DNA of 46,563 nucleotides, from positions 1 to 46,563 of the forward strand of contig JAKEHV010000272.1 of assembly GCA_022614915.1 (NCBI GenBank). Reading direction: 5' to 3'. Under the pieces are notes generated by a model. It did no database searches. It was not told where the DNA came from and was given only the letters and a program-made list of their open reading frames with translations. A program made the translations under genes and the position numbers. This document shows positions 39,655 through 46,563 of this stretch, piece by piece. The number at the start of each line of letters is the position of its first letter. Position 1 is the stretch's first letter. Origin of the DNA: Gemmataceae bacterium. GTDB lineage: Bacteria; Planctomycetota; Planctomycetia; Gemmatales; Gemmataceae.

Positions 39655-40602
39655 ATGGCGGCGGTGGTAGAAACCAGGGATTTGACCAAGAAATACGGCT
39701 CGTTTGTGGCACTCGACAGGCTCACCCTGTCCGTCGAGCGCGGCCAAATCCTCGGTTTCGTCGGTCCCAATGGCGCCGGCAAGACAACCACGATACGCAT
39801 CCTTGTCGGCCTGGCGCGGCCCACGAGCGGCTCCGCCAGGGTCGCCGGCGCAGATTGCGTGACCGAAGCGCGCAAGATCAAGCGGCTCGTCGGCTACATG
39901 CCAGACACCTTCGGCTCTTACGACAACATGCGCGTCGGCGAGTACCTCGATTTCTTCGGGGCGGCTTTCGGAATTCCGCGCCGCGAGCGCGTGCAACGCA
40001 TCGGCGCTGTTTTGGAAACCGCGCGGGCGAGCTCGTTTCGCGACCTGTTTGTCGAAGCGCTCAGCCACGGCATGAAGCAGCGCGTCGCTGTCGCGCGTAC
40101 GTTGCTGCACGATCCCCAAGTGCTCATCCTCGACGAGCCGGCCAACGGCCTGGACCCGGAAGCGCGCATCGAAATGCGTCATCTTCTTTTGGACTTGGCC
40201 GAGCGCGGCAAGACCCTGATCGTCACCAGCCATATCCTCCCTGAATTAGCGCGCATTTGCCATCGCGTGGCCATCATTACGCGCGGCCGGCTGCGCTCCT
40301 TCGGTACGCTCGAGGAAATCACGCGCCAATTGCGCCCCAGCCGGCCCATGGAAATCCAGCTCACAAGCGCCGCCGCCCTTGAGCACGTGACGGCGCTTGT
40401 GCGGCAAACTATCGAACCCGACGCCGAGGTTTCGTCCTCGCCGGCCGAGCTGGTCGTCCGCTTCCGCACGACCAAGCGCGACGAGGAGCTGACCGGACTG
40501 CTCGCTGCGCTGGTTGCCGCCGACGCGGGCGTGGCCCAATTCCGCGAAGTGCAGACGGATTTGGAAGAGGCATTCATGACCGTAGCGCGCGAGAGTGGTT
40601 AG
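39655..40602 (+). CDS. ABC transporter ATP-binding protein (ABC-2 type)
   Basis: Walker A GPNGAGKTTTIRI (37-49), LSHGMKQRV signature (about 138-146), Walker B VLILDEPANGLDPEA (about 156-170) and the switch His in TSHILPEL are complete. The last 90 residues form the regulatory tail typical of ATPases that drive ABC-2 permeases (MEIQLTSAAALEHV ... EEAFMTVARESG). GGAG lies 7 bases before ATG 39655. A 12-bp hairpin covers the stop codon. The permease follows 53 bp later. Confidence 0.93.
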   Translation: MAAVVETRDLTKKYGSFVALDRLTLSVERGQILGFVGPNGAGKTTTIRILVGLARPTSGSARVAGADCVTEARKIKRLVGYMPDTFGSYDNMRVGEYLDFFGAAFGIPRRERVQRIGAVLETARASSFRDLFVEALSHGMKQRVAVARTLLHDPQVLILDEPANGLDPEARIEMRHLLLDLAERGKTLIVTSHILPELARICHRVAIITRGRLRSFGTLEEITRQLRPSRPMEIQLTSAAALEHVTALVRQTIEPDAEVSSSPAELVVRFRTTKRDEELTGLLAALVAADAGVAQFREVQTDLEEAFMTVARESG

Positions 40603-40629
40603 TGGTGATGCTGCTTGCCACTAACCACT
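40594..40629 (+). repeat. AGTGGTTAGTGG hairpin overlapping the ATPase stop, followed by ACTGACCAC repeats
   Basis: AGTGGTTAGTGG (40594-40605) and CCACTAACCACT (40618-40629) form a perfect 12-bp stem around a 12-base loop. The ATPase stop (40600-40602) is inside the left arm. Further copies of CACTGACCAC/CACTGTTCACTGACCAC follow to 40650. Confidence 0.85.
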
Positions 40630-40655
40630 GACCACTGTTCACTGACCACTATTTC

Positions 40656-42311
40656 ATGAATCCCATTATTCGCCGCGAGCTTTTGGAAGTGCTGCGCACC
40701 CGCAAGGCCTTGCTATTGCAATTTGGCCTGGCGGTGGGCTGCATGCTGCTCGTCTTGGTGCGTTGGCCGACCGGCGAGGTAGCGGACCTGACGGGGGCGC
40801 GATCCGTGCAGGTCTTGCTGGTTTTCGGCTATGGCTTGCTCGCAGGCATACTTCTCCTTGTGCCCGCGTTTCCCGCCACCACCATAGTCCGCGAGAAGAT
40901 CAAAGGCACGCTGGCTTTGTTGTTCAACTCGCCGCTCTCCCCCGCTTCGATTTACTTGGGCAAACTCGGCGGCGCGCTCGGGTTTACCGCCGTCTTGCTG
41001 GTAATGACGTTGCCGGCTGCGGCGGCTTGCTATGCATTGGGCGGCGCGGGAATTCGCGGCGGCATCACGCTTCTTTATGCAGTTCTCGGCGTAGCGGTCT
41101 TGCAGATGTGCACGCTGGGATTGCTGGTGAGCTGCCGTTCCCAGTCGACAGACAGTGCGCTGCGCTTCACATACGCGCTCGTACTTGGCATCGCAGTGCT
41201 CACGCTCGTCCCGCATGCGCTCTTGCTCGGCAGCAGCGATCTTTGGGCGCAATTGGCCGGCTGGTTGCGCTGTCTGTCCCCCGTTCCAGCCGTCATGGAG
41301 GTCTTGGGGCACGCCGACGTAGGCGCCCATGGCATGATTTCCGCCCAGAGCGTGTTGCCGCGCTACTTGATTTTGGCGCTGCTCTTCAGCTTGGTCTGCG
41401 GCCTGAGCACGGTTTCCCTGCTCAATCACAATCTCTTTGACCGCTCGCGCCCCGCCGGCGTGATGACCGAAGACCTCTCGACGCAGGGGCAGACCTTTCG
41501 CCGCTTGCTTTTTCTGGTCGATCCACAGCGCCGCTCCGGCAGCATAAGCCTGTGGATCAATCCAGTGATGGTGAAGGAATTCCGCACGCGGCGCTTCGGC
41601 CGCTCCCATTGGATGCTGCGGCTCGTTGCCGTATGCGCGATCTTGTCACTCGGGCTGAGTTATGTCGCGGCGTCCGAGGCGCGCAGTTGGGGCATTGAAT
41701 ACATTGGCGGCGGCCTCGTACTTTTGCAGATCGCCTTGCTGATATTGTTCGCGCCCAGTTTGGCAGCCGGTCTGGTAAGTTCCGAGCGGGAATCCGGCTC
41801 GTGGCAGCTCTTGCGCATGACGCCGCTGTCCCCCGGCAAGATCTTGTTTGGCAAACTGTCCAGCGTTGCATGGCCGCTTTTTCTGCTTTTGTGCGCTACG
41901 TTGCCGGGCTATATCGTGATGATGACCGTCAAGCCGGAGCTGTGGTATCAGGTCCAGCGCGTCGTGGTCTGTTTGGTGCTGACCGCAGTGTTCGCGGTGC
42001 TGCTGAGCGCAGCCGCCAGCACGTTCTTTCGAGTGACGGCTCTAGCAACCACCGCTTCGTATCTCGCGCTTTTGACAATCTGCGTGGGGACCTTGCTGAT
42101 TTGGCTGGGCCGGGGCGCGCCGTTCGGCCACGCTACTGTGGCAGCCGTGCTGAGCATCAACCCGGTTGCCGCCGCCTTACAAGCCGCCGAAATGCCGGGG
42201 TTCACGCAATATGAACTCCTGCCTGCCAACTGGTGGATCATCGGCTCGGCCTGTTTGTTCTTGCTGATATTCTTGCGTTTCCGTACGTGGCAGTTGTGCC
42301 GGCCGGAATAG
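40656..42311 (+). CDS. ABC-2 type permease
   Basis: The 551-residue membrane protein has about twelve hydrophobic helices in two halves of six, each half beginning with a cytoplasmic NPIIRRELLEVLRTRKA or NPVMVKEFRTRRFGRSHWML segment, the usual start of ABC-2 permeases. Internal motifs IKGTLALLFNSPLSPASIYLGKL and SGSWQLLRMTPLSPGKILFGKL repeat the coupling-helix segment in both halves. It is thus a two-half fused permease, with the ATPase upstream. Substrate unknown. It is followed by the HEAT-repeat gene 27 bp later. Confidence 0.9.
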   Translation: MNPIIRRELLEVLRTRKALLLQFGLAVGCMLLVLVRWPTGEVADLTGARSVQVLLVFGYGLLAGILLLVPAFPATTIVREKIKGTLALLFNSPLSPASIYLGKLGGALGFTAVLLVMTLPAAAACYALGGAGIRGGITLLYAVLGVAVLQMCTLGLLVSCRSQSTDSALRFTYALVLGIAVLTLVPHALLLGSSDLWAQLAGWLRCLSPVPAVMEVLGHADVGAHGMISAQSVLPRYLILALLFSLVCGLSTVSLLNHNLFDRSRPAGVMTEDLSTQGQTFRRLLFLVDPQRRSGSISLWINPVMVKEFRTRRFGRSHWMLRLVAVCAILSLGLSYVAASEARSWGIEYIGGGLVLLQIALLILFAPSLAAGLVSSERESGSWQLLRMTPLSPGKILFGKLSSVAWPLFLLLCATLPGYIVMMTVKPELWYQVQRVVVCLVLTAVFAVLLSAAASTFFRVTALATTASYLALLTICVGTLLIWLGRGAPFGHATVAAVLSINPVAAALQAAEMPGFTQYELLPANWWIIGSACLFLLIFLRFRTWQLCRPE

Positions 42312-42338
42312 GCACGGCAATCGATAACAGGATTTCCT

Positions 42339-44156
42339 ATGGCTAGTCCGCGATTCCCTTTTCGGAAGGCGTCGTCATACCACGCCGGGTCTCTTTTCCT
42401 ATTAGGGTTGCTGCTTCTGCTCGCTAGTTCTATCGCGCGTGCCGAGGGGCCGTTCGACGACTTGATCGACTCCCCCATGTACAAGTCGCCGGACTTGCCG
42501 AGCCCAACAGTGGTCGAGATGGTTTCAAAGAAAACGAAAGATCTATGGATCAAAGCCTTGACGGCGTCGGATTTTGATTTGCGGCGCAAAGCGGCGGAAG
42601 CATTCGCGCTGGCGCATCGGCGGGGCGTCAAAGGACTCGACCTTGCTGTTGACCCGCTGGTTGCCGCCCTCGACGCGCAAGAGCAGCATCCGGCGGTTCG
42701 CCTGGCGGCTGCCCAAGCGCTAGTGACGATGGAAGCAAAAACGGCCGCCGCTAGCCTGTTCAGACACGCTCAATCCGGCGGCGATCTGCGCCACCTGGTG
42801 GAACCGGTTCTGGCGACGTGGGGCTATCGCCCCGCAGCCGAGGTCTGGCTCAATCGGCTGCACACGGCTTCCTCAAGCGATCGCGGCCTCGTACTGGCAA
42901 TGCGCGGCTTGGCCGCGCTCGGCGAACCCAAAGCAGCGGATCGGCTGCGCGAACTAGCGCTGTCCGAAGAACTGCCGCCGACCCTGCGCTTGGAAGCGGC
43001 GCGGGCCCTCGCGCAAATCCGGCGCGACGGCCTGGAAAGCGACGCGGAACGACTTGTCGCCGACGTGTCGCCGCGCGGCTTTCCGGATCGTTTGGCCGCG
43101 TCTTCTTTGCTAAGGCATCACGAGGGCAAGGTCGCCATCGGTCTGCTACGACGCTTAGCGGAAGATCAGGAGCCGTCCGTCGCAGCTCTCGCGGCCGCCC
43201 GGCTCCTCGAACTCGATCCGGGACTGGTCGTCCCCGTTGTCGAACGCTTGCTTGCCAGCCGGGACCCAAATCTGCGCTTGCTTGGAATCGAGACGTTGTT
43301 CCAGCGGCCTTCGGCAAAACACATTGGCTTCTTGGGGGATCGTTTGGACGACCCGCAGCGCGACGTGCGCCGGCGGGCGCGGCATGCGCTCGTTGATCTG
43401 GCGGCGAAGAAAGAGTGGCGCGACGTCGCCGTTGCGCAAGGAATGAGATGGCTCGAGACGAGGCGATGGCGCGCGCTGGAACAAGCGACCCTTCTATTGG
43501 CTCTGGTCGATCACAAGCCCGCCGCCATGCGCTTAGTCCCGTTGCTCAATAACCCGCGGCCCGAGGTGGGCATCACGGCGGCGTGGGGGCTGCGTCTTTT
43601 GGCGGTGGCCGAAACGCTGCCCGATGCCGTGCGCTTCATCGAAGCACAGCTCGCGCTGTCTGCTCCCAAGCCCGGAGTGCCGGCGCCGCCCGGTTATGTT
43701 GCCGAGCATCAGCTTTCGCACCTCAATCAATTGCTTGGAATGCAGAAGCATGCGCCGGCAGCGGCCACACTACGCAAGTTCATTCCACGCAAGGCGGAGC
43801 GTTTCGGGCAGGAGGCGCGGGCGGCTGCCGTCTGGGCGTTGGGCATGCTCGGGGAAGGCAAGACCGATGACGCGCTCGCGGGTCAGCTCGAAGCACGCCT
43901 CAACGACGTCAAGTCGATGCCCCCGGAAGATTATCGGGTGCGCTGGATGTCGGCGATCACCTTGGGTCGGTTGCAAGCCAAGCAAGCTGTGCCAAGCTTG
44001 CGCTTGTACTACAGCGGACAAATCACCAACGATACCGTGGGCAACGCCTGTGGCTGGGCCATTGCCCAGCTCACGGGTGAGCCGTTGCCGACGACGCCGA
44101 CTTTCACCATCCAGCGACTGGATTGGTTTCTGATTCCGCAAGAGGAGCCCGGCTAG
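42339..44156 (+). CDS. Exported HEAT-repeat protein
   Basis: The N-terminus is a signal peptide (about residues 18-36, FLLGLLLLLASSIARA). Residues 70-380 contain HEAT/PBS-lyase-type alpha-helical repeats, e.g. DLRRKAAEAFALAHRRG, AVRLAAAQALVTME, LRLEAARALAQIRRDG, DVRRRARHALVDLAAK. A further helical region reaches residue 540 (RWMSAITLGRLQAKQAVPSL). No catalytic site is visible, so it is probably a scaffold. It has AGGA 8 bases before the ATG and follows the permease, so it belongs to the same transcription unit, likely giving an envelope-side partner for the exporter. Confidence 0.88.
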   Translation: MASPRFPFRKASSYHAGSLFLLGLLLLLASSIARAEGPFDDLIDSPMYKSPDLPSPTVVEMVSKKTKDLWIKALTASDFDLRRKAAEAFALAHRRGVKGLDLAVDPLVAALDAQEQHPAVRLAAAQALVTMEAKTAAASLFRHAQSGGDLRHLVEPVLATWGYRPAAEVWLNRLHTASSSDRGLVLAMRGLAALGEPKAADRLRELALSEELPPTLRLEAARALAQIRRDGLESDAERLVADVSPRGFPDRLAASSLLRHHEGKVAIGLLRRLAEDQEPSVAALAAARLLELDPGLVVPVVERLLASRDPNLRLLGIETLFQRPSAKHIGFLGDRLDDPQRDVRRRARHALVDLAAKKEWRDVAVAQGMRWLETRRWRALEQATLLLALVDHKPAAMRLVPLLNNPRPEVGITAAWGLRLLAVAETLPDAVRFIEAQLALSAPKPGVPAPPGYVAEHQLSHLNQLLGMQKHAPAAATLRKFIPRKAERFGQEARAAAVWALGMLGEGKTDDALAGQLEARLNDVKSMPPEDYRVRWMSAITLGRLQAKQAVPSLRLYYSGQITNDTVGNACGWAIAQLTGEPLPTTPTFTIQRLDWFLIPQEEPG

Positions 44157-44160
44157 TCTT

Positions 44161-44208
44161 GTAGGATGGGCATTCTTGCCCGTCGTCGGACAGAAATGTC
44201 CGACCTAC
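44161..44208 (+). repeat. GTAGG...CCTAC palindromic element with two inner hairpins
   Basis: Outer GTAGG (44161-44165) and CCTAC (44204-44208) enclose GGGC/GCCC and the perfect GTCGGACA-GAAA-TGTCCGAC hairpin (44185-44204). It lies between the HEAT-repeat gene and the SDR gene and may terminate transcription. Confidence 0.83.
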
Positions 44209-44236
44209 CCACGGAAATCTCAATCTGGAGCAGCCG

Positions 44237-44980
44237 ATGGCATTCTTTTCCCTCGAAGGCAAAGTGGCGCTGGTGACGGGCGGCGGCCAAGGCATCGGCG
44301 AGGCCATCTGCCGCCGCCTGGGCGCCGCGGGGGCCAAAGTCGGCGTCTTCGATTTGGACGCCGCCCGAGCACAGCGAGTTGCCTTGGAAATCGGCGGCGT
44401 CGGGCAGGCCGGCAACGTCACTTCTCAAACCGACATCGAGACGGCGGTGGAAGAGTTGACCCATCGCTTCGGTCCGCCCGACATCCTGGTCAACAACGCC
44501 GGCATCACGGGCAAGGCGGGACGCATCTGGGAACTCGAGCCCACGGATCTGGAGCAAGTGCTCGCGGTCAACGTCGTCGGCCCGTGGCTGTGCTGCCGCG
44601 CGGTCGCGCCCGGCATGCGCGCGCGGCAGTATGGACGCATCGTCAATATCGCCTCGATCGCGGGCAAGGAAGGCAACCCAACGCTCGGGCCCTACTCCGC
44701 GAGCAAGGCGGCGCTCATCGCCCTGACGAAATCACTGGCGAAAGAACTGGTCGGCGCGGGCGACATCACCGTGAACGCGATTTCGCCTGCGGTCATCGCT
44801 ACGCCGATCCTGGAAGGGCTGCCGCAAGCGACCGTCGACTACATGGTGTCGCGCATTCCGATGGGTCGCACGGGCAAGCCGGAGGAGGTGGCTGCCCTCG
44901 TGCACTATTTGGCCAGCGCGGAAGCCAGCTTCACCACCGGCCAGTGCTATGACATTAGCGGCGGTCGAGCGACGTATTGA
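44237..44980 (+). CDS. Short-chain dehydrogenase/reductase (FabG-like)
   Basis: The 247-residue enzyme carries TGGGQGIG (14-21), NNAG (86-89), catalytic Ser140, Tyr153 and Lys157 (NIAS, YSASK) and VNAISPAVIATPI, then GRTGKPEEVAALVHYLASAEASFTTGQCYDISGG. It resembles 3-oxoacyl-ACP reductase and sugar/polyol dehydrogenases; the FDLDAA segment after strand two (Asp39) suggests NAD. Substrate unknown. GGAG lies 8 bases before ATG 44237. It follows the HEAT gene by 80 bp, which contain the palindromic element, so it may be a separate unit. Confidence 0.9.
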   Translation: MAFFSLEGKVALVTGGGQGIGEAICRRLGAAGAKVGVFDLDAARAQRVALEIGGVGQAGNVTSQTDIETAVEELTHRFGPPDILVNNAGITGKAGRIWELEPTDLEQVLAVNVVGPWLCCRAVAPGMRARQYGRIVNIASIAGKEGNPTLGPYSASKAALIALTKSLAKELVGAGDITVNAISPAVIATPILEGLPQATVDYMVSRIPMGRTGKPEEVAALVHYLASAEASFTTGQCYDISGGRATY

Positions 44981-45067
44981 GTAAGATCAACCGCGGAGGC
45001 GCGGAGGAACGCAGAGAGACAAAATGAAACGCCCCGCGCCGATAGAATCAATGATGGAAAGCGCGCA

Positions 45068-45211
45068 ACACTAGCCCGACGCGCTAGCGAGGGCGCACAG
45101 GTCGCCCGTGGGAAATGAATCCCTTGGCAATCATCCTGCGAGGAATCCCAGGTGGGAATTGACTTCCTCGCGGGCAACACGTCCGCCCTCGCTAGCGCGT
45201 CGGGCTAGTGT
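45068..45211. mobile_element. 144-bp element with perfect 28-bp inverted ends (MITE-like)
   Basis: Ends at 45068-45095 (begins ACACTAGCCCGACGCG) and 45184-45211 (ends CGCGTCGGGCTAGTGT) are perfect reverse complements over 28 bp. The inside (about 88 bp) has no open reading frame of note but contains a further GCGAGGAA / TTCCTCGC pair. No target-site duplication is visible. Its end unit also occurs as a tandem pair at 36578-36629. It resembles a non-autonomous miniature element; no transposase is in the window. Confidence 0.65.
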
Positions 45212-45261
45212 GGTGCGGCCCGCGCAGAGAATAGTTCGTCGGTGCCCCAAGGATTGCAGTC

Positions 45262-46221
45262 ATGTCCCGCCTCGTCGCTGCATTGTTCGGTTTCAAAGGT
45301 TGGGCGGCTTTCGCAACCATCAACCTGATTGCTGCGCCGGCGGGTAAGCCGAAGTTGCCCAAGCCCCTGCCGCAGAAAGTGCGCGACTCGTGGCAGAAAG
45401 CCGGCTTCGCTTCCGGCTGGATGGATCATCGAACTTTCGCTTTCTATTCCGACACCTTTGACGACGTCACGGGGGAGGTGCCATTCTTCCAAGTGACAGA
45501 ATGGAAAGCGGGCGAGATCAAAAAGCTGCCGCAACCCGAACGACCGTTCGGTCTGGACGTTTCCTATGCCGAAACGACGGACGGGGTGCTCGCTGAAATC
45601 GCCGGGCTCAAGCAGCTTCACTCACTTCAGCTTGCCGGATGGAACGTGACGGCGACGGGGCTGAAGCATCTCAAGTCCTTGAATAACCTGCAATCTCTTA
45701 CGCTTATCGGTGGGACGCTGACAGACCTGGGGACTAAACATCTTGCGGATCTCAAGAACTTGCGCGAGCTGGCTCTTGTTGAAACGGAAGTGACTGAGAC
45801 AAGTCTCGGCAGACTGAAGAACATACATTCCCTTAGACTTTTGGTGCCGGTCCATGAGGCCGGGTTGAAACAATTGGCTGAACTTGAAAACGTCAAAGAA
45901 CTGCGCCTTTTCATCAGCAAAGCGACGGATGCGGAACTGAAACAACTGCCCCGATTCAAGCATCTTCGAAAGCTTGACGTTTCCGCTTTTTTTACAGACG
46001 CCGCTCTGCGGCAATTGTCCGACCTGCACAACCTTGAAGAGCTGAACCTAGCCTTCACTCAGGTGACCGACGTCGGATTGAAGTATCTTGCGAAGCTCAA
46101 TAACCTTCGCGTGTTGATTCTCTCCAAGAATGGCGAATTCACGGATGCCGGCTTGGCGCGCTTGCAAAACGCTTTGCCAATGCTTAAGATCACGCGCGTT
46201 GCGCGGCGGGAAGTCCAATAG
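45262..46221 (+). CDS. Leucine-rich repeat protein
   Basis: After a short N-terminus (weak hydrophobic segment at 14-25) and a beta-like domain (residues 45-95), about eight leucine-rich repeats of 23-24 residues follow: LKQLHSLQLAGWNVTATGLKHL, LNNLQSLTLIGGTLTDLGTKHL, LKNLRELALVETEVTETSL, and so on to LNNLRVLILSKNGEFTDAGLARL. The pattern L-x-x-L-x-x-L-x-L-x-x-T-x-[IV]-T-D-x-G-[LM] is the cysteine-free relative of the F-box-type repeats common in planctomycetes. It probably binds protein. AAGGA lies 8 bases before the ATG. Confidence 0.87.
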   Translation: MSRLVAALFGFKGWAAFATINLIAAPAGKPKLPKPLPQKVRDSWQKAGFASGWMDHRTFAFYSDTFDDVTGEVPFFQVTEWKAGEIKKLPQPERPFGLDVSYAETTDGVLAEIAGLKQLHSLQLAGWNVTATGLKHLKSLNNLQSLTLIGGTLTDLGTKHLADLKNLRELALVETEVTETSLGRLKNIHSLRLLVPVHEAGLKQLAELENVKELRLFISKATDAELKQLPRFKHLRKLDVSAFFTDAALRQLSDLHNLEELNLAFTQVTDVGLKYLAKLNNLRVLILSKNGEFTDAGLARLQNALPMLKITRVARREVQ

Positions 46222-46259
46222 ACCGGCCGTTGTCGTTCTCTGGTAGGGCAAAAGGAAAC

Positions 46260-46481
46260 ATGGCTAGGCGTCGCTGGATCAAGCTCTGGGCATTTGGAAT
46301 CACTGGGGCGATCGCACTCCTAGTCTATTTCGTCTGCGGTTCTTTCGCAACGAGCATTACCGAGAAAAACGCAGCCAGAATTCGTGAAGGAATGACGTTT
46401 GCGGAAGTGGAAGCCATTCTCGGACCGCCGAGGGATGAAACTCATGGGCGCGGTATGGCCGACTCTAGCCGTCGAACGTAG
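46260..46481 (+). CDS. Small membrane-anchored BamE/SmpA-like protein, probably truncated
   Basis: ATG 46260 has AAAGGAAAC directly upstream. One membrane helix (residues 9-28, ITGAIALLVYFVCG) is followed by ITEKNAARIREGMTFAEVEAILGPPRDETHG, the start of the SmpA/OmlA (BamE-like) fold: helix, 'G-M-[ST]-x-x-E-V', 'LG-P-P'. After that the sequence changes to RGMADSSRRT and stops after 73 residues, whereas related proteins continue with several beta-strands. A frameshift or deletion after about 46440 is likely; the last 80 bases of the window show no restored frame that I could recognise. Confidence 0.55.
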   Translation: MARRRWIKLWAFGITGAIALLVYFVCGSFATSITEKNAARIREGMTFAEVEAILGPPRDETHGRGMADSSRRT

Positions 46482-46563
46482 AACCAACAGTCACTGGGCA
46501 GATTCTCGGCCGGCGTCAAGACCGACCAAAGCATTGAATCGCCAACGATAGGAACTAATCCAC

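Overview
The window comes from a GC-rich bacterial chromosome, most likely a planctomycete (Planctomycetota, possibly the Gemmata/Isosphaera side). This is inferred from gene content. It holds a CotH protein with EF-hand repeats, a GlmU-like sugar nucleotidyltransferase of the 'alternative GlmU' type, several VWA membrane proteins around a MoxR ATPase, and J-domain-like and lipoprotein genes of a kind common in that phylum. It also holds many short palindromic repeats, some read in frame inside proteins. No transposase, integrase, phage gene or CRISPR array was seen.

Layout. 1-3.2 kb: the end of a PorV-like outer-membrane protein, a RelE-type toxin-antitoxin pair on the minus strand, and nadB (L-aspartate oxidase) carrying a 46-residue repeat insertion. 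3.2-9.6 kb: a Uma2 nuclease-fold protein, exported or lipid-anchored proteins of unknown role, a redoxin-like protein lacking its cysteines, and a J-domain-like membrane protein. 9.8-14.4 kb: an ABC exporter with a coiled-coil insert, then two glycosyltransferases (GT39 and GT2), suggesting cell-envelope glycan or lipid work. 14.5-24.8 kb: NHL lipoprotein, giant VWA membrane protein, MoxR, DUF58 and BatA-like VWA protein, then a methyltransferase. A small cassette (a basic protein plus a DUF4288 protein) sits on the opposite strand between moxR and the DUF58 gene.

24.8-28.3 kb: a PDZ-protease remnant, a stand-alone rplC, and on the minus strand a CNT nucleoside transporter followed by an SDR. 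28.4-33.5 kb: an apparent operon of CotH kinase-like protein, VTC-type polyphosphate polymerase domain and DUF4956 membrane protein, followed by a DUF3500 gene interrupted by one amber codon. 33.5-36.5 kb: the GlmU-like gene and an MscS channel on the minus strand. 36.8-44.2 kb: a 57-residue membrane protein, tRNA-Arg(UCG), then a likely ABC-2 export operon (exported/GATase-like protein, ATPase, permease, HEAT-repeat protein). 44.2 kb to the end: a second SDR, a 144-bp element with perfect 28-bp inverted ends, a leucine-rich repeat protein and a probably truncated BamE-like protein.

The most striking theme is several families of short palindromic repeats. They sit between genes, at stop codons and inside coding sequences (nadB, cotH, the VTC gene and the GT39 gene), keeping the reading frame in each case. 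All names rest on reading motifs by eye; no database search was possible.
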